From the NCBI RefSeq assembly GCF_014202825.1, contig NZ_JACHHP010000001.1:310001-374000 (forward strand): 64,000 bases of DNA, given 5' to 3'. The DNA comes from Chiayiivirga flava (lineage in GTDB: Bacteria; Pseudomonadota; Gammaproteobacteria; Xanthomonadales; Xanthomonadaceae). The position numbers and the translations under genes are program-made. Every line of letters begins with the position of its first letter. The first letter of the stretch is position 1. This document shows, in pieces, positions 1-9,304 of the stretch. The notes beneath the pieces are model-generated. The model was not told where the DNA came from and did not search any database. It was given only the letters and a program-made list of their open reading frames with translations.

Positions 1-1314
1 TCGCACTTCAACGTGATGGGCTGGGAGTTCAACATCGCGCCCGTGTTCGCGCACTACGATCGCGACGTGATGCGCGGCATCGGCCCCGGCGGCAAACGCT
101 ACGCGCTCGGCAACTTCCGCGCCCTGCTCGAACAGGTGGCCAAGGCGCCCGCCATGCTGATGTACCTGGACAACAAGTCCAGCAAGCGCGCCGGCTACAA
201 CGAGAACTTCGCGCGCGAACTGTGCGAGCTGCACACGCTCGGCGCGGAGAATTACTACCCCGGCAACGACCCCGAGGTGGTGCCGCCGGGCGAAAACGGC
301 GTCGCCGACGGCTACTGCGACAACGATGTCTACGAAGCCGCGCGCGCCCTCACCGGCTGGACCATGCGCGACGCGCACTGGGAATTTCCCGACGGTCCGG
401 AATACGACACCGGCGAGTACATGTACTACGCCGGCTGGCACGACCCGGCGTCGAAATACTTCCTGCACAAGTTCTTCGCCGCGAACCGGCCGGCCGAAGT
501 CGACGGCAAGCAGGTGTTCGACCTGCTCGCCGCGCATCGCCTCACCGCACGGCACCTGTGCACCAAGCTGTGCCGGCGCTTCATCGGCGACACGCCGCCG
601 CAGGCATTGATCGACGAGGCCGCGGAGGAATGGCAGGCGCACTGGCAGAGCGACGATCAGATCGCGCGCGTGATGCGGATCATCCTGACCTCCGACGCGT
701 TCATGAGCACATGGGGCGAAAAGGTCAAGCGCCCGTGGGAGGCGCTGATGCACGCGATGCGCGCCACGTCCGCCGAATTCACCCCCCGGCTGCGGCCGGC
801 CTCGGGCTGGGACGCGTACGTCGACTTCAACGACCGCGTGTCCGCCACCGGCAACGGCCCGTTCCGCTGGCCCACGCCCGACGGTTTTCCCGACACGATG
901 CAGAAATGGCAGAGCGTGAGCCCGCTCTCGCAGACCTGGCGCTTCGTCTCGCGCCTGCTGGAAATGCGCGACACCGGCAGCGGCGACACGCCGTTTTTCC
1001 TGCACGTGGAGCAGGTCACCAAGGCCTCGCTCACCGCCGGCAACCGCAGCGCCGCGGCCATCGTCGATTTCTGGATCGGGCGCGTGTACGGCTATCCGAT
1101 CGACGCCGGTCGCCGCCAGCAACTGGTCGATTTCCTGCGCCAGAACGCCGCCGCCACGGCCACCCTCGATCTCGACGAGGACGACACCAATGCCGGCGTG
1201 CCGCAGCACCAGGGCCGCTGGAACGGCAACAACCTCAGCCGCCACTACACCATCGCCCGCCTGCGCGCGACGGTGGCGCTGCTGCTGATGCTGCCCGAAT
1301 TCTTCCACCGCTGA
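1..1314 (+). CDS. DUF1800 family protein (5' truncated by window)
   Basis: The reading frame is open from the first base, so the true start lies outside the window; 437 residues are visible. The segment holds the conserved DUF1800 core, including a GYNENFARELCELHTLG stretch near residue 65 and an ALTGW motif, and it ends with a leucine-rich tail. The biochemical role of this family is unknown; members are usually exported or surface-associated and are almost always encoded beside a DUF1501 protein, as here, where the partner begins 10 bases after this stop. The two are very likely co-transcribed. Family assignment is strong; no function should be inferred beyond that. Confidence 0.85.
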   Translation, partial: SHFNVMGWEFNIAPVFAHYDRDVMRGIGPGGKRYALGNFRALLEQVAKAPAMLMYLDNKSSKRAGYNENFARELCELHTLGAENYYPGNDPEVVPPGENGVADGYCDNDVYEAARALTGWTMRDAHWEFPDGPEYDTGEYMYYAGWHDPASKYFLHKFFAANRPAEVDGKQVFDLLAAHRLTARHLCTKLCRRFIGDTPPQALIDEAAEEWQAHWQSDDQIARVMRIILTSDAFMSTWGEKVKRPWEALMHAMRATSAEFTPRLRPASGWDAYVDFNDRVSATGNGPFRWPTPDGFPDTMQKWQSVSPLSQTWRFVSRLLEMRDTGSGDTPFFLHVEQVTKASLTAGNRSAAAIVDFWIGRVYGYPIDAGRRQQLVDFLRQNAAATATLDLDEDDTNAGVPQHQGRWNGNNLSRHYTIARLRATVALLLMLPEFFHR

Positions 1315-1324
1315 GGTGCGCGCC

Positions 1325-2716
1325 ATGGACCGCAATCGTCGCGACTTCCTCAAGGGCTGCGCCGCCGCCGGGCTCGGCGCCGGCTGCGGACGCGCCTTCG
1401 CCTTCTTCGATCCGTTCGTGACCACCGGCGGCAAGGCGGCGGGCAACAACGTCATCGTGTCCCTGTTCCTGCGCGGCGCGATCGACGGCCTGCACCTGGT
1501 CGTGCCGTACTCGGGTGCCGAACGGACTGCCTACGAGGTCAAGCGCGGGCCGGCGAACCTCGCGATTCCGACCGAGCGCCTGCGCCGCATCGGCACCTCG
1601 CCGTGGGCCTGGCACCCGCGCGCTGGTGGCGGCACCGGCGACGGCGTCGGCACCGCACCGAAGTGGCTGCAGAAGCTCTACGACGCCAACCGTCTGGGCA
1701 TCGTGCACGCCACCGGCATGCCCACGCCGAACCGCAGCCATTTCGAATCGCAGGCGATGATGGAAATGGGCACGCCCGGCTCCACCGGCAGCAGCAGCGG
1801 CTGGCTCGCGCGCTACCTCACTGCCGCCACCGGACTGCCGAACCCGCTGATCGCGCCGGCGATGGGCTTCTCCGGCAACCTGCAGACCAGCCTCATCGGC
1901 CTCGATTCGGCGGTAAGCCTTGCCAATGCGCAGAGTTTCCGCGTCGACGGTTTCCACTGGGGCTGGAACGAGTCCAACACCGATCTGTCCGGCCACCAGG
2001 GCGCCTACACCCGGCTGTTTCCGCTGTGGCAGGGCGATTCCACGCTGGAGACCGCCGGCCGCACCGCCACCGAGGCACTCGAATACATGCGCGGCATCGA
2101 CTTCGGCCTGTATGCCGCCGGCAACAACGACGACGGCTATGCGCCAGGCGGGGGCGCGGTGTACCCGACGGACGAACTGGGCACGCAACTCCGCAACCTC
2201 GCCCAGCTCATCAAGCTCGACACGGGCGTGGTGGCGGCGGCGGTCGACTACGGCTTCTGGGACACGCACGAAGGCCAGGGCATGCCGAACCCGGGCGTGG
2301 CGAACCACTACGACTGGTTCGGCAACCTCACCGAAGGCCTGGGCCGCGCGCTCGATGCGTTCTACACCGATCTGAACGCCGTCTCCGGCCTGATGAACCG
2401 CGTGACGGTGGTAATCCAGAGCGAGTTCGGCCGGCGTTTCGCACCCAATCAGTCCGGCGGCACCGACCACGGCTACGGCAACATCATGATGGCGCTCGGC
2501 AACCGGGTGAACGGCGGGCAGTTGCACGGCACGTTCCCGGGCCTGGACGATCTGTCGCTGGTCGAAGGTCAGGATCTGGACGTCACCACCGACTTCCGCC
2601 AGGTGCTGTCCGAGGCGCTGGTCAAGCGCATGGGGCTTGCGACCAACCGCGTGTCGCAGGTGTTCCCGGGCTTTGCCTACGACGCCGGCGCCACCGCCCT
2701 CTTCCAGTCCGGCTGA
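1325..2716 (+). CDS. DUF1501 family protein with Tat signal
   Basis: This 463-residue protein begins with a twin-arginine export signal (RRDFLKG at about residues 5-11, then an Ala/Gly-rich stretch), so it is probably folded in the cytoplasm and exported by Tat. The body matches DUF1501, a family distantly related to sulfatase/phosphatase folds: it has an early LRGAIDGLH segment, NRSHF followed by QAMMEMG, and a late SEFGRR plus GTDHGYG region, where metal-binding residues lie in related enzymes. I chose the ATG at 1325 rather than an in-frame GTG nine bases upstream because it places the Tat motif at a normal distance. It forms a two-gene unit with the DUF1800 gene just upstream. The substrate is unknown. 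Confidence 0.88.
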   Translation: MDRNRRDFLKGCAAAGLGAGCGRAFAFFDPFVTTGGKAAGNNVIVSLFLRGAIDGLHLVVPYSGAERTAYEVKRGPANLAIPTERLRRIGTSPWAWHPRAGGGTGDGVGTAPKWLQKLYDANRLGIVHATGMPTPNRSHFESQAMMEMGTPGSTGSSSGWLARYLTAATGLPNPLIAPAMGFSGNLQTSLIGLDSAVSLANAQSFRVDGFHWGWNESNTDLSGHQGAYTRLFPLWQGDSTLETAGRTATEALEYMRGIDFGLYAAGNNDDGYAPGGGAVYPTDELGTQLRNLAQLIKLDTGVVAAAVDYGFWDTHEGQGMPNPGVANHYDWFGNLTEGLGRALDAFYTDLNAVSGLMNRVTVVIQSEFGRRFAPNQSGGTDHGYGNIMMALGNRVNGGQLHGTFPGLDDLSLVEGQDLDVTTDFRQVLSEALVKRMGLATNRVSQVFPGFAYDAGATALFQSG

Positions 2717-2738
2717 GCCGCGCTCACGGCCCGCACGC

Positions 2739-5105
2739 TCACTGCTCGCGCGGTTCGGTGGCCTCGAACGCCGGGGTCGGCTGCCAGTCGCCGACGCTGT
2801 CGCCGAGCGCGTAGTCCACGTCGTGCGCAAACAGCGGGCCCAGATCGCGCACCTGGTCCACGCCCGCCACCACAAGGAACTTGCCGTGCTCGCGCACCGC
2901 GCGCGTCACGCCGCCCCAGTGCGCGGCCAGCGCGGCGGCATCGGGCGCGTCGATCATCACGCCGACCGGATTGCCCAGCCGCAGGAACGCCGCGTCGAAC
3001 TGCGCGGGGTCCGACAGGCGCAGCATCCAGCCGCTCGTCTGCGACGCGCGCTCGAGCGCGGCGATCGCGGCCGAGCCCGCGAGCAGCTTCGCCGCCGGCA
3101 CCAGCAACAGCAGCTGTTCCGGCGCCGGGCCGTCGCTGCGCAGCCAGTGCGTGAACATCGGATCTTCGAGCGTGGCGTCCGACACCTGCAGCAGCACCCG
3201 CCAGCCGCGCGAGGCCACCGCCGCCGAACTTGCGTAGTGGCGCAGCAGGCGCAGCGCGAAGCGGTCGAGCGTGGCGCTCACGCCGAGCGACGAGGCGATC
3301 TCGCCGTGCACGTCCGGCGCCACCGGCGGCGCCGTGCGCGCGCCGGGCGGACGCAACATCAGACGGGCGAGGAACTGCCCCTCGCGCGTGCCGCGCACCG
3401 GCATCAGCGGGCGGAAATGCAGCTCGCCCACGCTCGGCGTGAGCGGCTGCGACAGCATGGCGGCGACGATGCGGCGCAGCGGATCGGCGGTGTCGCGCAC
3501 GTCCGCGCCCAGATCGCGCAGCGCAAGCCGGTCCTCGCGCGCGCGCGCACCGTCCACCGCCTCGATCGCGGCCGCGATGACGCTGTCCGGATCGGCGCCG
3601 CAGCCGTCGTAGCGCGCCATGCCGACGCTGAAGCCGACCTTGAGCGGCACGCTCGTCGACAACCAGCCGCGCGCCGCCAGGCGCTGACGCAGCTGCGCCG
3701 CCTCGTTGCGCAGGCCCTGCTCGCTGGCCGCGTGCAGCAGCACCAGATGGGAGAACTCGCCGAGACTGCAGCTGTGGCCTTCGCCGCCATAGTCCGCCGC
3801 GACCGCAAGGCCGATCTGCAGCGCGAGGTCGCCGGTACGCACGAACCCCAGCCGCGCCGCGGTCGCATTGACCTGGTCCATCGCGACCACCGCCACCGCC
3901 GCGCACGTGCCCGGCAGACGCCGCACGCGTTCGATCGCCTCGACGAAACGCACCCGGTCCACGCGCGAGGACAAGTCCTCGTCCACGCTCGCGGCACGCG
4001 CCGGTTGCGCCAGCTGCCGGGCGCGGTCGATGCGGCTGTTGACGTGCGCGATCAGGTGCCGCGGCCGGACCGGCTTGGCGAGGAAGTCGTCGCCGCCGGC
4101 GGCCATCGCCTCGGCGCGGCGGTCCAGATCGTCCTCGCCGGTGAGGAACACGATCGGCACGTGCGCCAGACTTGCCTGCTCGCGGATGCGCTGCGCAAGC
4201 TGGATCCCGTCGAGATCCGGCAACTGGATGTCGAGCAGGATCAGGTCCGGCGTGCGCTGGCGCAGCAGCGTCTGCGCGGTCTGCGCATCGGACGCGATGT
4301 CGACCTCGAAGCCCTGGTGGCGCAGCAGCGATTCGCAGAACATCGCCTGGCCGCGGTCGTCCTCGACCACGAGCACGCGGTAGGCGCTTTCGCGCCGCCG
4401 CAGCAGGGCGGCGATCAGCAGCGCGGCGGCGCGGTCGGGCTGGGTTTCCGGCAGCACCACATCGGCGCCGGCACGGCGCGCGTGCAGGCGCAGGGTGAGG
4501 TCGGCGTCCAGGCCCACCACGGCCCACAGCACGCGGTGCGAGACCGCGCTGCCGTGACGCGCGGCCACGTCGAGCAGCGGTTGCAGCGCATCGATGCGGT
4601 CGGCCGGCAGCAGCACGGCGTCCGGCAGGGCCTTGTCCAGCGCCAGGCGCGCGGCGTCGAGCGAGGCCATCGGCGACACCGCGACGCGCTGCTGGCCGAG
4701 CGCGGCGGCCAGCGCATCGTCGTGTCCGCCGCCCTGCAGGTGCAGCACGCGGAACAGGTGCGGCGACGGCGCGCGCCGCTCGGGCGCGGCCTTGCCGCGT
4801 GCCGGCGCCACCGCGCGCGCGAGCGACTCGACCAGCTCGCGCAGGCGCGTGCGCTGGTGCGCGTCGGGGATCAGATCCGCGTCGGCGAACGTGCACAGGT
4901 ACACCGCGATCGCGGCCGCGGCGTCGGCGGCCTCGCCGGCGGCCAGCACGTCGGCCAGCGACGCCAGCGACTCGATCCGCTCGAACAGCGCGGCCACCTC
5001 TGCCGGCACCCAGGCATCGAGCTGCGGCTCGAACGCCTCGCACCAGGCCTCGAGTTCGCTGCGCCAGGCCAGCGTCTGCAGCGGTGCCGCGTCGTCGTGT
5101 TTCAT
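2739..5105 (-). CDS. Multidomain response regulator with degenerate GGDEF/EAL-like output
   Basis: A 788-residue cytoplasmic signalling protein. Residues about 1-110 are helical and unassigned; 117-235 look like a receiver fold without the acidic pocket. Residues 243-360 are an intact receiver with D249/D250, phospho-acceptor D292 in LLDIQLPDLDG, T322 and K344. Residues about 385-520 resemble a GGDEF domain, but the signature is lost (a GGEGHSCSLGEF stretch stands near the expected site). The C-terminal 230 residues have EAL-like spacing with no EAL, DDFGTG or KIDRS motif. It therefore probably neither makes nor degrades c-di-GMP, and may bind it or act through protein contacts, as in FimX-like proteins. 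The ATG at 5105 is the first start before the conserved N-terminal helix; the frame stays open further upstream without family similarity. Confidence 0.72.
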   Translation of the reverse strand: MKHDDAAPLQTLAWRSELEAWCEAFEPQLDAWVPAEVAALFERIESLASLADVLAAGEAADAAAAIAVYLCTFADADLIPDAHQRTRLRELVESLARAVAPARGKAAPERRAPSPHLFRVLHLQGGGHDDALAAALGQQRVAVSPMASLDAARLALDKALPDAVLLPADRIDALQPLLDVAARHGSAVSHRVLWAVVGLDADLTLRLHARRAGADVVLPETQPDRAAALLIAALLRRRESAYRVLVVEDDRGQAMFCESLLRHQGFEVDIASDAQTAQTLLRQRTPDLILLDIQLPDLDGIQLAQRIREQASLAHVPIVFLTGEDDLDRRAEAMAAGGDDFLAKPVRPRHLIAHVNSRIDRARQLAQPARAASVDEDLSSRVDRVRFVEAIERVRRLPGTCAAVAVVAMDQVNATAARLGFVRTGDLALQIGLAVAADYGGEGHSCSLGEFSHLVLLHAASEQGLRNEAAQLRQRLAARGWLSTSVPLKVGFSVGMARYDGCGADPDSVIAAAIEAVDGARAREDRLALRDLGADVRDTADPLRRIVAAMLSQPLTPSVGELHFRPLMPVRGTREGQFLARLMLRPPGARTAPPVAPDVHGEIASSLGVSATLDRFALRLLRHYASSAAVASRGWRVLLQVSDATLEDPMFTHWLRSDGPAPEQLLLLVPAAKLLAGSAAIAALERASQTSGWMLRLSDPAQFDAAFLRLGNPVGVMIDAPDAAALAAHWGGVTRAVREHGKFLVVAGVDQVRDLGPLFAHDVDYALGDSVGDWQPTPAFEATEPREQ

Positions 5106-5194
5106 GCCCGGATCCTCTGCAGCGCCGCGGCGGCGAAGCCGCATCCTAACCGCTCGCGCACCGCCGGCGGCAAGCGCGGCGGTGCGCGGCGCGG

Positions 5195-5584
5195 TCAGAA
5201 CAGGCGGTTGAGCACCATCAGCAGGCCGGCGATCGAAGCCACCCACGCGATGCTGCGCACGTACGGCACACCGGCCGCATATAGCGGCACGTACACCAGC
5301 CGCGCCCAGAAATACAGCTGCGCGCCGAACGCCGTGCGTTCGTCGGCGACACCCGCCGCCATCACCGCGAGCACGGCCGCGGCGAAGAACGGAAACGTCT
5401 CGAGGAAATTGCGCGACGCCCGGTCGAGCCGCCCGGCAACCCCGGACGGCGGCGGCAGCACCGAGTCGCGCGCCCCCGCGTTCCACGCAAGCCCGCGCTC
5501 GCGCGTGACGAATGCCGCGGCGAGCATGATCTGCGCAAGTCCGAGCGCCGCGCTCCACGCCAGCATGGTGAGTTCGATGGCCAT
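5195..5584 (-). CDS. MAPEG family membrane protein
   Basis: A 129-residue integral membrane protein with about four hydrophobic segments and the MAPEG pattern: an NPR-like loop replaced here by GRLDRASRNFLETFPFFAA, then a YFWARLVYVPLY segment in the third helix. Eukaryotic relatives use glutathione in eicosanoid metabolism; bacterial ones are largely uncharacterised. It stands alone, divergent from xseA and upstream of the response regulator, with 164 bases to xseA. The ATG at 5584 gives the normal family length; an upstream in-frame extension adds residues unlike the family. Confidence 0.85.
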   Translation of the reverse strand: MAIELTMLAWSAALGLAQIMLAAAFVTRERGLAWNAGARDSVLPPPSGVAGRLDRASRNFLETFPFFAAAVLAVMAAGVADERTAFGAQLYFWARLVYVPLYAAGVPYVRSIAWVASIAGLLMVLNRLF

Positions 5585-5748
5585 GAGTCCCTCCCGTTGA
5601 AGGCCTCCAGTGTGCACGCGTCCGGTGCAATCCGCGACGTGCGCCGAAAGTCCTTTTCGATCATCGGCCTGCCGAGCATCGTTGATGCAGATTGTCAACC
5701 CCGGCGGCGCCACTCGCGCATGTGGCAAGGCTCCGCTATCGTCGCCGG

Positions 5749-7080
5749 ATGTCTTCCGTGCTTCCCGCCGAACGCCAGGTCCTCACGCCGTCGCAGCTCA
5801 ATGCGCTGGCGCGCGACATGCTGGAAGGTGCCTTCCCGTTGATCTGGGTGGAGGGCGAACTGAGCGGCGTGTCGCGTCCGGCCTCCGGACACGTCTATTT
5901 CACCCTCAAGGACGCGCGCGCCCAGGTGCGCTGCGCGCTGTTCAAGCCCAAGAGCCAGTGGCTGAAGTTCCGCCCTGCCGACGGCATGCACGTGCTGCTG
6001 CGCGCACGCCTGACCGTGTACGAGGCGCGCGGCGACTACCAGCTGATCGTCGAGCACATGGAGGAAGCGGGCGAAGGCGCGCTGCTGCGTGCGTTCGAGG
6101 CGCTGAAGGCCCGCCTGCAGGCCGAAGGACTGTTCGCCGCCGAGCGCAAGCGGCCGCTGCCGCGCTTCGTGCGGCGGCTGGGCATCCTGAGCTCGCCCAG
6201 CGGCGCGGCGATCCGCGACGTGATCAGCATCCTGCGCCGACGGTTTCCGCTGCTCGAGGTCGAGCTGCTGCCGGTGCCGGTGCAAGGCGACGGCGCCGCC
6301 GCGCAGATCGTCCGCCTGCTGCAGCGCGCCGACGCGAGCGGGCGCTACGACGTGCTCCTCGTCACCCGCGGCGGCGGCTCGCTCGAAGACCTCTTCGCCT
6401 TCAACGACGAGGCGCTGGCGCGCGCGATCGTGGCGTCCACGACGCCGGTGGTGTCGGCCGTGGGGCACGAGATCGACGTCTCGATCGCCGATTTCGCCGC
6501 GGACCTGCGCGCCGCGACGCCCTCGGCCGCCGCCGAACTGCTGACGCCGGACGCCGCGGCGCTGCGCGCGCTGCTCACCCGCCGGCGGCAGCAGCTTGCG
6601 CTGGCGTTGCGGCGCGTGCGCGAACACGCGGCGTTCCGCGTCGACCAGCTGCAGCAGCGCCTGACCCTGCAACACCCGGCATTGCGCCTGCAGCACGGCG
6701 CCGAGCGCCTGCTCGCGCTGCGCCTGCGGCTGCAGCGCGAGGCGGTGCGCCAGCTGGAGCGTCGCGTCGAACGCACCCGCCGCGCCGGCGTACGCCTGTC
6801 GCATCGCCAGCCGCAACTGCATGCCCTCGGCGAACGCACAGCACGCGCCGGCGAACGCCAGCGCGCGGCGATGCAGCGCCTGCTCGAACGGCGCCGGCAG
6901 AAGCTGCTGGAACTGGGTCGCGCCCTCACTGCCGTGAGCCCGCTCGCGACCCTGGAACGCGGCTACGCCATCGTGCTGGACGAACGCGGCAACGTGCTGC
7001 GCCACGCCGATGCACTGTCGCCCGGCCAACGGGTGCAGGCACGTTTCGTCGACGGCACGCGCTGGCTCCGGAGCGAGTGA
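5749..7080 (+). CDS. xseA: Exodeoxyribonuclease VII large subunit
   Basis: A 443-residue protein matching XseA. The N-terminal OB-fold (about 15-110, with VEGELSG and SGHVYFTLKD) binds single-stranded DNA. The catalytic region contains GILSSPSGAAIRDV, TRGGGSLEDL and GHEIDVSIADFAADLRAATPS. The C-terminal third is a long Arg/Gln/Leu-rich coiled coil, and the end carries the family pattern LERGYAIV. With XseB the enzyme degrades single-stranded DNA to oligonucleotides in repair. No xseB is visible in this window. The ATG at 5749 gives the usual N-terminus; the upstream in-frame stretch overlaps the divergent promoter region. Confidence 0.96.
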   Translation: MSSVLPAERQVLTPSQLNALARDMLEGAFPLIWVEGELSGVSRPASGHVYFTLKDARAQVRCALFKPKSQWLKFRPADGMHVLLRARLTVYEARGDYQLIVEHMEEAGEGALLRAFEALKARLQAEGLFAAERKRPLPRFVRRLGILSSPSGAAIRDVISILRRRFPLLEVELLPVPVQGDGAAAQIVRLLQRADASGRYDVLLVTRGGGSLEDLFAFNDEALARAIVASTTPVVSAVGHEIDVSIADFAADLRAATPSAAAELLTPDAAALRALLTRRRQQLALALRRVREHAAFRVDQLQQRLTLQHPALRLQHGAERLLALRLRLQREAVRQLERRVERTRRAGVRLSHRQPQLHALGERTARAGERQRAAMQRLLERRRQKLLELGRALTAVSPLATLERGYAIVLDERGNVLRHADALSPGQRVQARFVDGTRWLRSE

Positions 7081-7222
7081 TGTCGCGCCCTGCATCCTCC
7101 CGTCGCGCACCATCGACGGTCCCGCGTCTGCGATCGACGCCGCCTGCACTGCGGTGGCCCGCGTCCGGACGGCATCGTACCGCCGCCGGCAGCGGCACCG
7201 ACCAACACATGAAACCACGCAC

Positions 7223-7819
7223 ATGATCCGCTCCCTCTGCGTCTATTGCGGCTCCAACACCGGCCGCAACCCGATCTACGCCGACCGCGCCGCCGCACTC
7301 GGCTCCCGCCTCGGCCACGACGGCATCACGCTGGTCTACGGCGGCGGCAACGTCGGCCTCATGGGCATCGTCGCGGATGCCACGCTTGCGGCCGGTGGGC
7401 AGGCGATCGGCGTCATTCCGCAGCAGCTGGTCGACCTCGAAGTCGCGCACACGGGCCTGACCACACTCGAAGTCGTCGACACGATGCACGCGCGCAAGAT
7501 GCGCATGTTCGACCTCGCCGATGCCTTCGTCGCCCTGCCCGGCGGCTTCGGCACGCTCGACGAGATGTTCGAGATGCTGACCTGGCGCCAGCTTGGCCTC
7601 GGCGACAAGCCGTGCGCGTTCCTCGATGCGAACGGGTTCTACAGGCCACTGCTGTCGATGATCGATGGCCTCGTGGACGAAGGCTTCCTGCACCACGCGC
7701 AACGCGAGGACCTGTGGCACGGCGACGACATCGACGCGATGCTTGCGTGGATGCGGGCGTATCGGCCTGCGCAGGCATCGAAGTGGCTGGACGGGAAGCG
7801 CCGGCCGATCGCGCGTTAG
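7223..7819 (+). CDS. LOG family protein (TIGR00730), probable nucleotide 5'-monophosphate phosphoribohydrolase
   Basis: A 198-residue Rossmann-fold protein with both family signatures: GGGNVGLMG (40-48) and PGGFGTLDE (106-114). Plant LOG enzymes and several bacterial homologues hydrolyse cytokinin riboside 5'-monophosphate or AMP to the base plus ribose 5-phosphate; the natural substrate here is not known. The ATG at 7223 places the SLCVYCGS strand at the N-terminus as in homologues. The 142 bases between xseA and this start show no convincing gene. Confidence 0.9.
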   Translation: MIRSLCVYCGSNTGRNPIYADRAAALGSRLGHDGITLVYGGGNVGLMGIVADATLAAGGQAIGVIPQQLVDLEVAHTGLTTLEVVDTMHARKMRMFDLADAFVALPGGFGTLDEMFEMLTWRQLGLGDKPCAFLDANGFYRPLLSMIDGLVDEGFLHHAQREDLWHGDDIDAMLAWMRAYRPAQASKWLDGKRRPIAR

Positions 7820-7996
7820 GTTTGCCGCGGACCATCGCCAGGCGGCGTGTGTGTGTGTCGCGCAGCGGTAGAGTGGACGGAGAGGGCGATGGGCAGGCTG
7901 GTGCGTTGTGTTATCTCGTCGTGACTGATAGTCCGGTGCAGCGGTGGCGGTAACGTGAAGCGGCTCGGCTCCGCTGCCCCCTTCCGCCTGCCGGCA

Positions 7997-8021
7997 CCTT
8001 CCCCCGTTGCACGGGAGAAGG
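7997..8021. repeat. REP-like palindrome
   Basis: Two 10-base arms (7997-8006 and 8012-8021) around a 5-base TTGCA loop pair at nine of ten positions. The core, CCTTCCCCCG then CGGGAGAAGG, resembles the two palindromes near 9.7-9.85 kb, so it is probably one member of a dispersed family. The right arm is also the start of the adjoining tandem repeat. Confidence 0.7.
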
Positions 8022-8100
8022 ATTCCGCGGTGGGGGCTCGGCGGGAGAAGGGTTCGGCGCTGGGAGCCCGGCGCGAGAAGGATTCACGGCCGGGGGCTCG
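8011..8100. repeat. Three-copy 30-bp tandem repeat
   Basis: Three consecutive 30-base units start at 8011, 8041 and 8071. All share a GAGAAGG core near the start and a GGGGGCTCG-like end, with a handful of substitutions between copies. The first unit begins inside the REP-like hairpin, which suggests that half of a palindrome was amplified. There are no spacers, so this is not a CRISPR array. Confidence 0.85.
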
Positions 8101-8192
8101 GCGCGCGGCACCGCGTTCGGGACGGTCCGCGCGGCCGGCAAACGGCGCGTGCGACAATGCCTTCTTCGCGCATCGACACGAGCCCCGCGCCC

Positions 8193-9191
8193 ATGACCGT
8201 CCCCACTTCCTTCCGCGCCTTCCGCATCCACGCCGACGGCGGCAAGACCCACCGTGCCGGCATCGAGCAGGTCGGGCTGGACGATCTCGCCCCCGGCGAG
8301 GTGGTCATCAAGACCGCGTATTCGTCCGTCAACTACAAGGACGCACTCGCCGGCACCGGCTCGGGCAAGATCCTGCGCCGCTTCCCGCTGGTCGGCGGCA
8401 TCGATGTCGCGGGTTATGTCGCACGTTCGTCCGATCCGGCGTTCAGGGAAGGCGATGCGGTGCTCGTCACCGGCAGCGGGCTGTCGGAAACACGCGACGG
8501 CGGGTATTCGGAGTACGCGCGGCTCGAATCGAAATGGACCGTCCCCCTGCCCAGCGGACTCACGCTGCGCGACGCGATGACGATCGGCACGGCCGGGTTC
8601 ACCGCCGCGCTGGCGCTCTACCGCATGGAAGCCAACGGACAGACGCCGGACATGGGCCCGGTGGTGGTCACCGGCGCCACCGGCGGCGTCGGCATGCTGG
8701 CGATCGACATCCTCACTCGCGCCGGCTACGAGGCGCACGCGATCACCGGCAAGCTCGACCAACTCGACGTGCTCACGGACCTGGGCGCGCGACAGGTGAT
8801 TTCGCGCAAGGACCTGCACTGGGGGCAGCGCCCGCTCGAGGAATCGAAGTGGGCCGGCGCCATCGACAGCGTCGGCGACGAGATGCTGAACGGGCTCACG
8901 CGCGTGATCGCCCCCTACGGCAACATCGCCAGCTGCGGCCTCGCGGCGGGGCACGAATTGCATACGACGGTGATGCCGTTCATCATCCGCGGGGTATCGC
9001 TGCTCGGAATCGCTTCATCCGGCACGGCACGGGGGATACGCGACGCAGTCTGGAGCCGCCTGGCGGACGCCTGGAAACCGGCCCACCTGGACCGCATCGC
9101 CACGCGCGAGGTCGGACTGGATGCCCTGCCGGGCGTGTTCGACACCATGCTCGCGGGTCGCTCTTTCGGCCGAACTGTCGTGAAGCTCTGA
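8193..9191 (+). CDS. YhdH/AcuI-type zinc-less alcohol dehydrogenase (probable acrylyl-CoA reductase)
   Basis: A 332-residue medium-chain oxidoreductase. The GroES-like N-terminal domain includes SSVNYKDALAGTGSGKI and PLVGGIDVAG. The Rossmann domain has the NADPH-binding stretch VTGATGGVGMLAID, and the C-terminus ends GRTVVKL as in AcuI/YhdH. The zinc-liganding cysteines of classical alcohol dehydrogenases are absent. AcuI reduces acrylyl-CoA to propionyl-CoA and is thought to protect against this electrophile. The ATG at 8193 is preferred because MTVPTSFRAFRI aligns with family N-termini; an in-frame ATG at 8157 would add 12 residues of repeat-flanking sequence. Confidence 0.88.
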   Translation: MTVPTSFRAFRIHADGGKTHRAGIEQVGLDDLAPGEVVIKTAYSSVNYKDALAGTGSGKILRRFPLVGGIDVAGYVARSSDPAFREGDAVLVTGSGLSETRDGGYSEYARLESKWTVPLPSGLTLRDAMTIGTAGFTAALALYRMEANGQTPDMGPVVVTGATGGVGMLAIDILTRAGYEAHAITGKLDQLDVLTDLGARQVISRKDLHWGQRPLEESKWAGAIDSVGDEMLNGLTRVIAPYGNIASCGLAAGHELHTTVMPFIIRGVSLLGIASSGTARGIRDAVWSRLADAWKPAHLDRIATREVGLDALPGVFDTMLAGRSFGRTVVKL

Positions 9192-9304
9192 CGAGCGTCG
9201 GCACTTTTGCTGCGAACCGCTTCTAGCCCGTGGGGCGAGCGGATAGAATCGTTGAACCGGTTCGGCCGATTCGCTCGGCGGACGGACACCTGTCGAGGAA
9301 TAGC

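Larger units (their letters stand above)
7820..8192. other. Intergenic region with palindrome and tandem repeats
   Basis: These 373 bases separate the LOG-family gene from the oxidoreductase gene. They hold a REP-like hairpin (7997-8021) and a threefold 30-bp tandem repeat (8011-8100). Open frames crossing the region on either strand are low-complexity products of the repeats and have no recognisable domain, so I call no gene here. Confidence 0.7.

Noticed and set aside
2637-5600. Long open frame on the plus strand opposite the response regulator
   Set aside because: High-GC antisense frame with Arg/Ala-rich low-complexity translation and no domain; the minus-strand gene has clear receiver motifs.
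7081-7222. Small gene between xseA and the LOG-family gene
   Set aside because: Short frames have no ribosome-binding site or recognisable sequence.
8011-8100. Possible CRISPR array
   Set aside because: The 30-base units follow each other with no spacers, and no cas gene is present.
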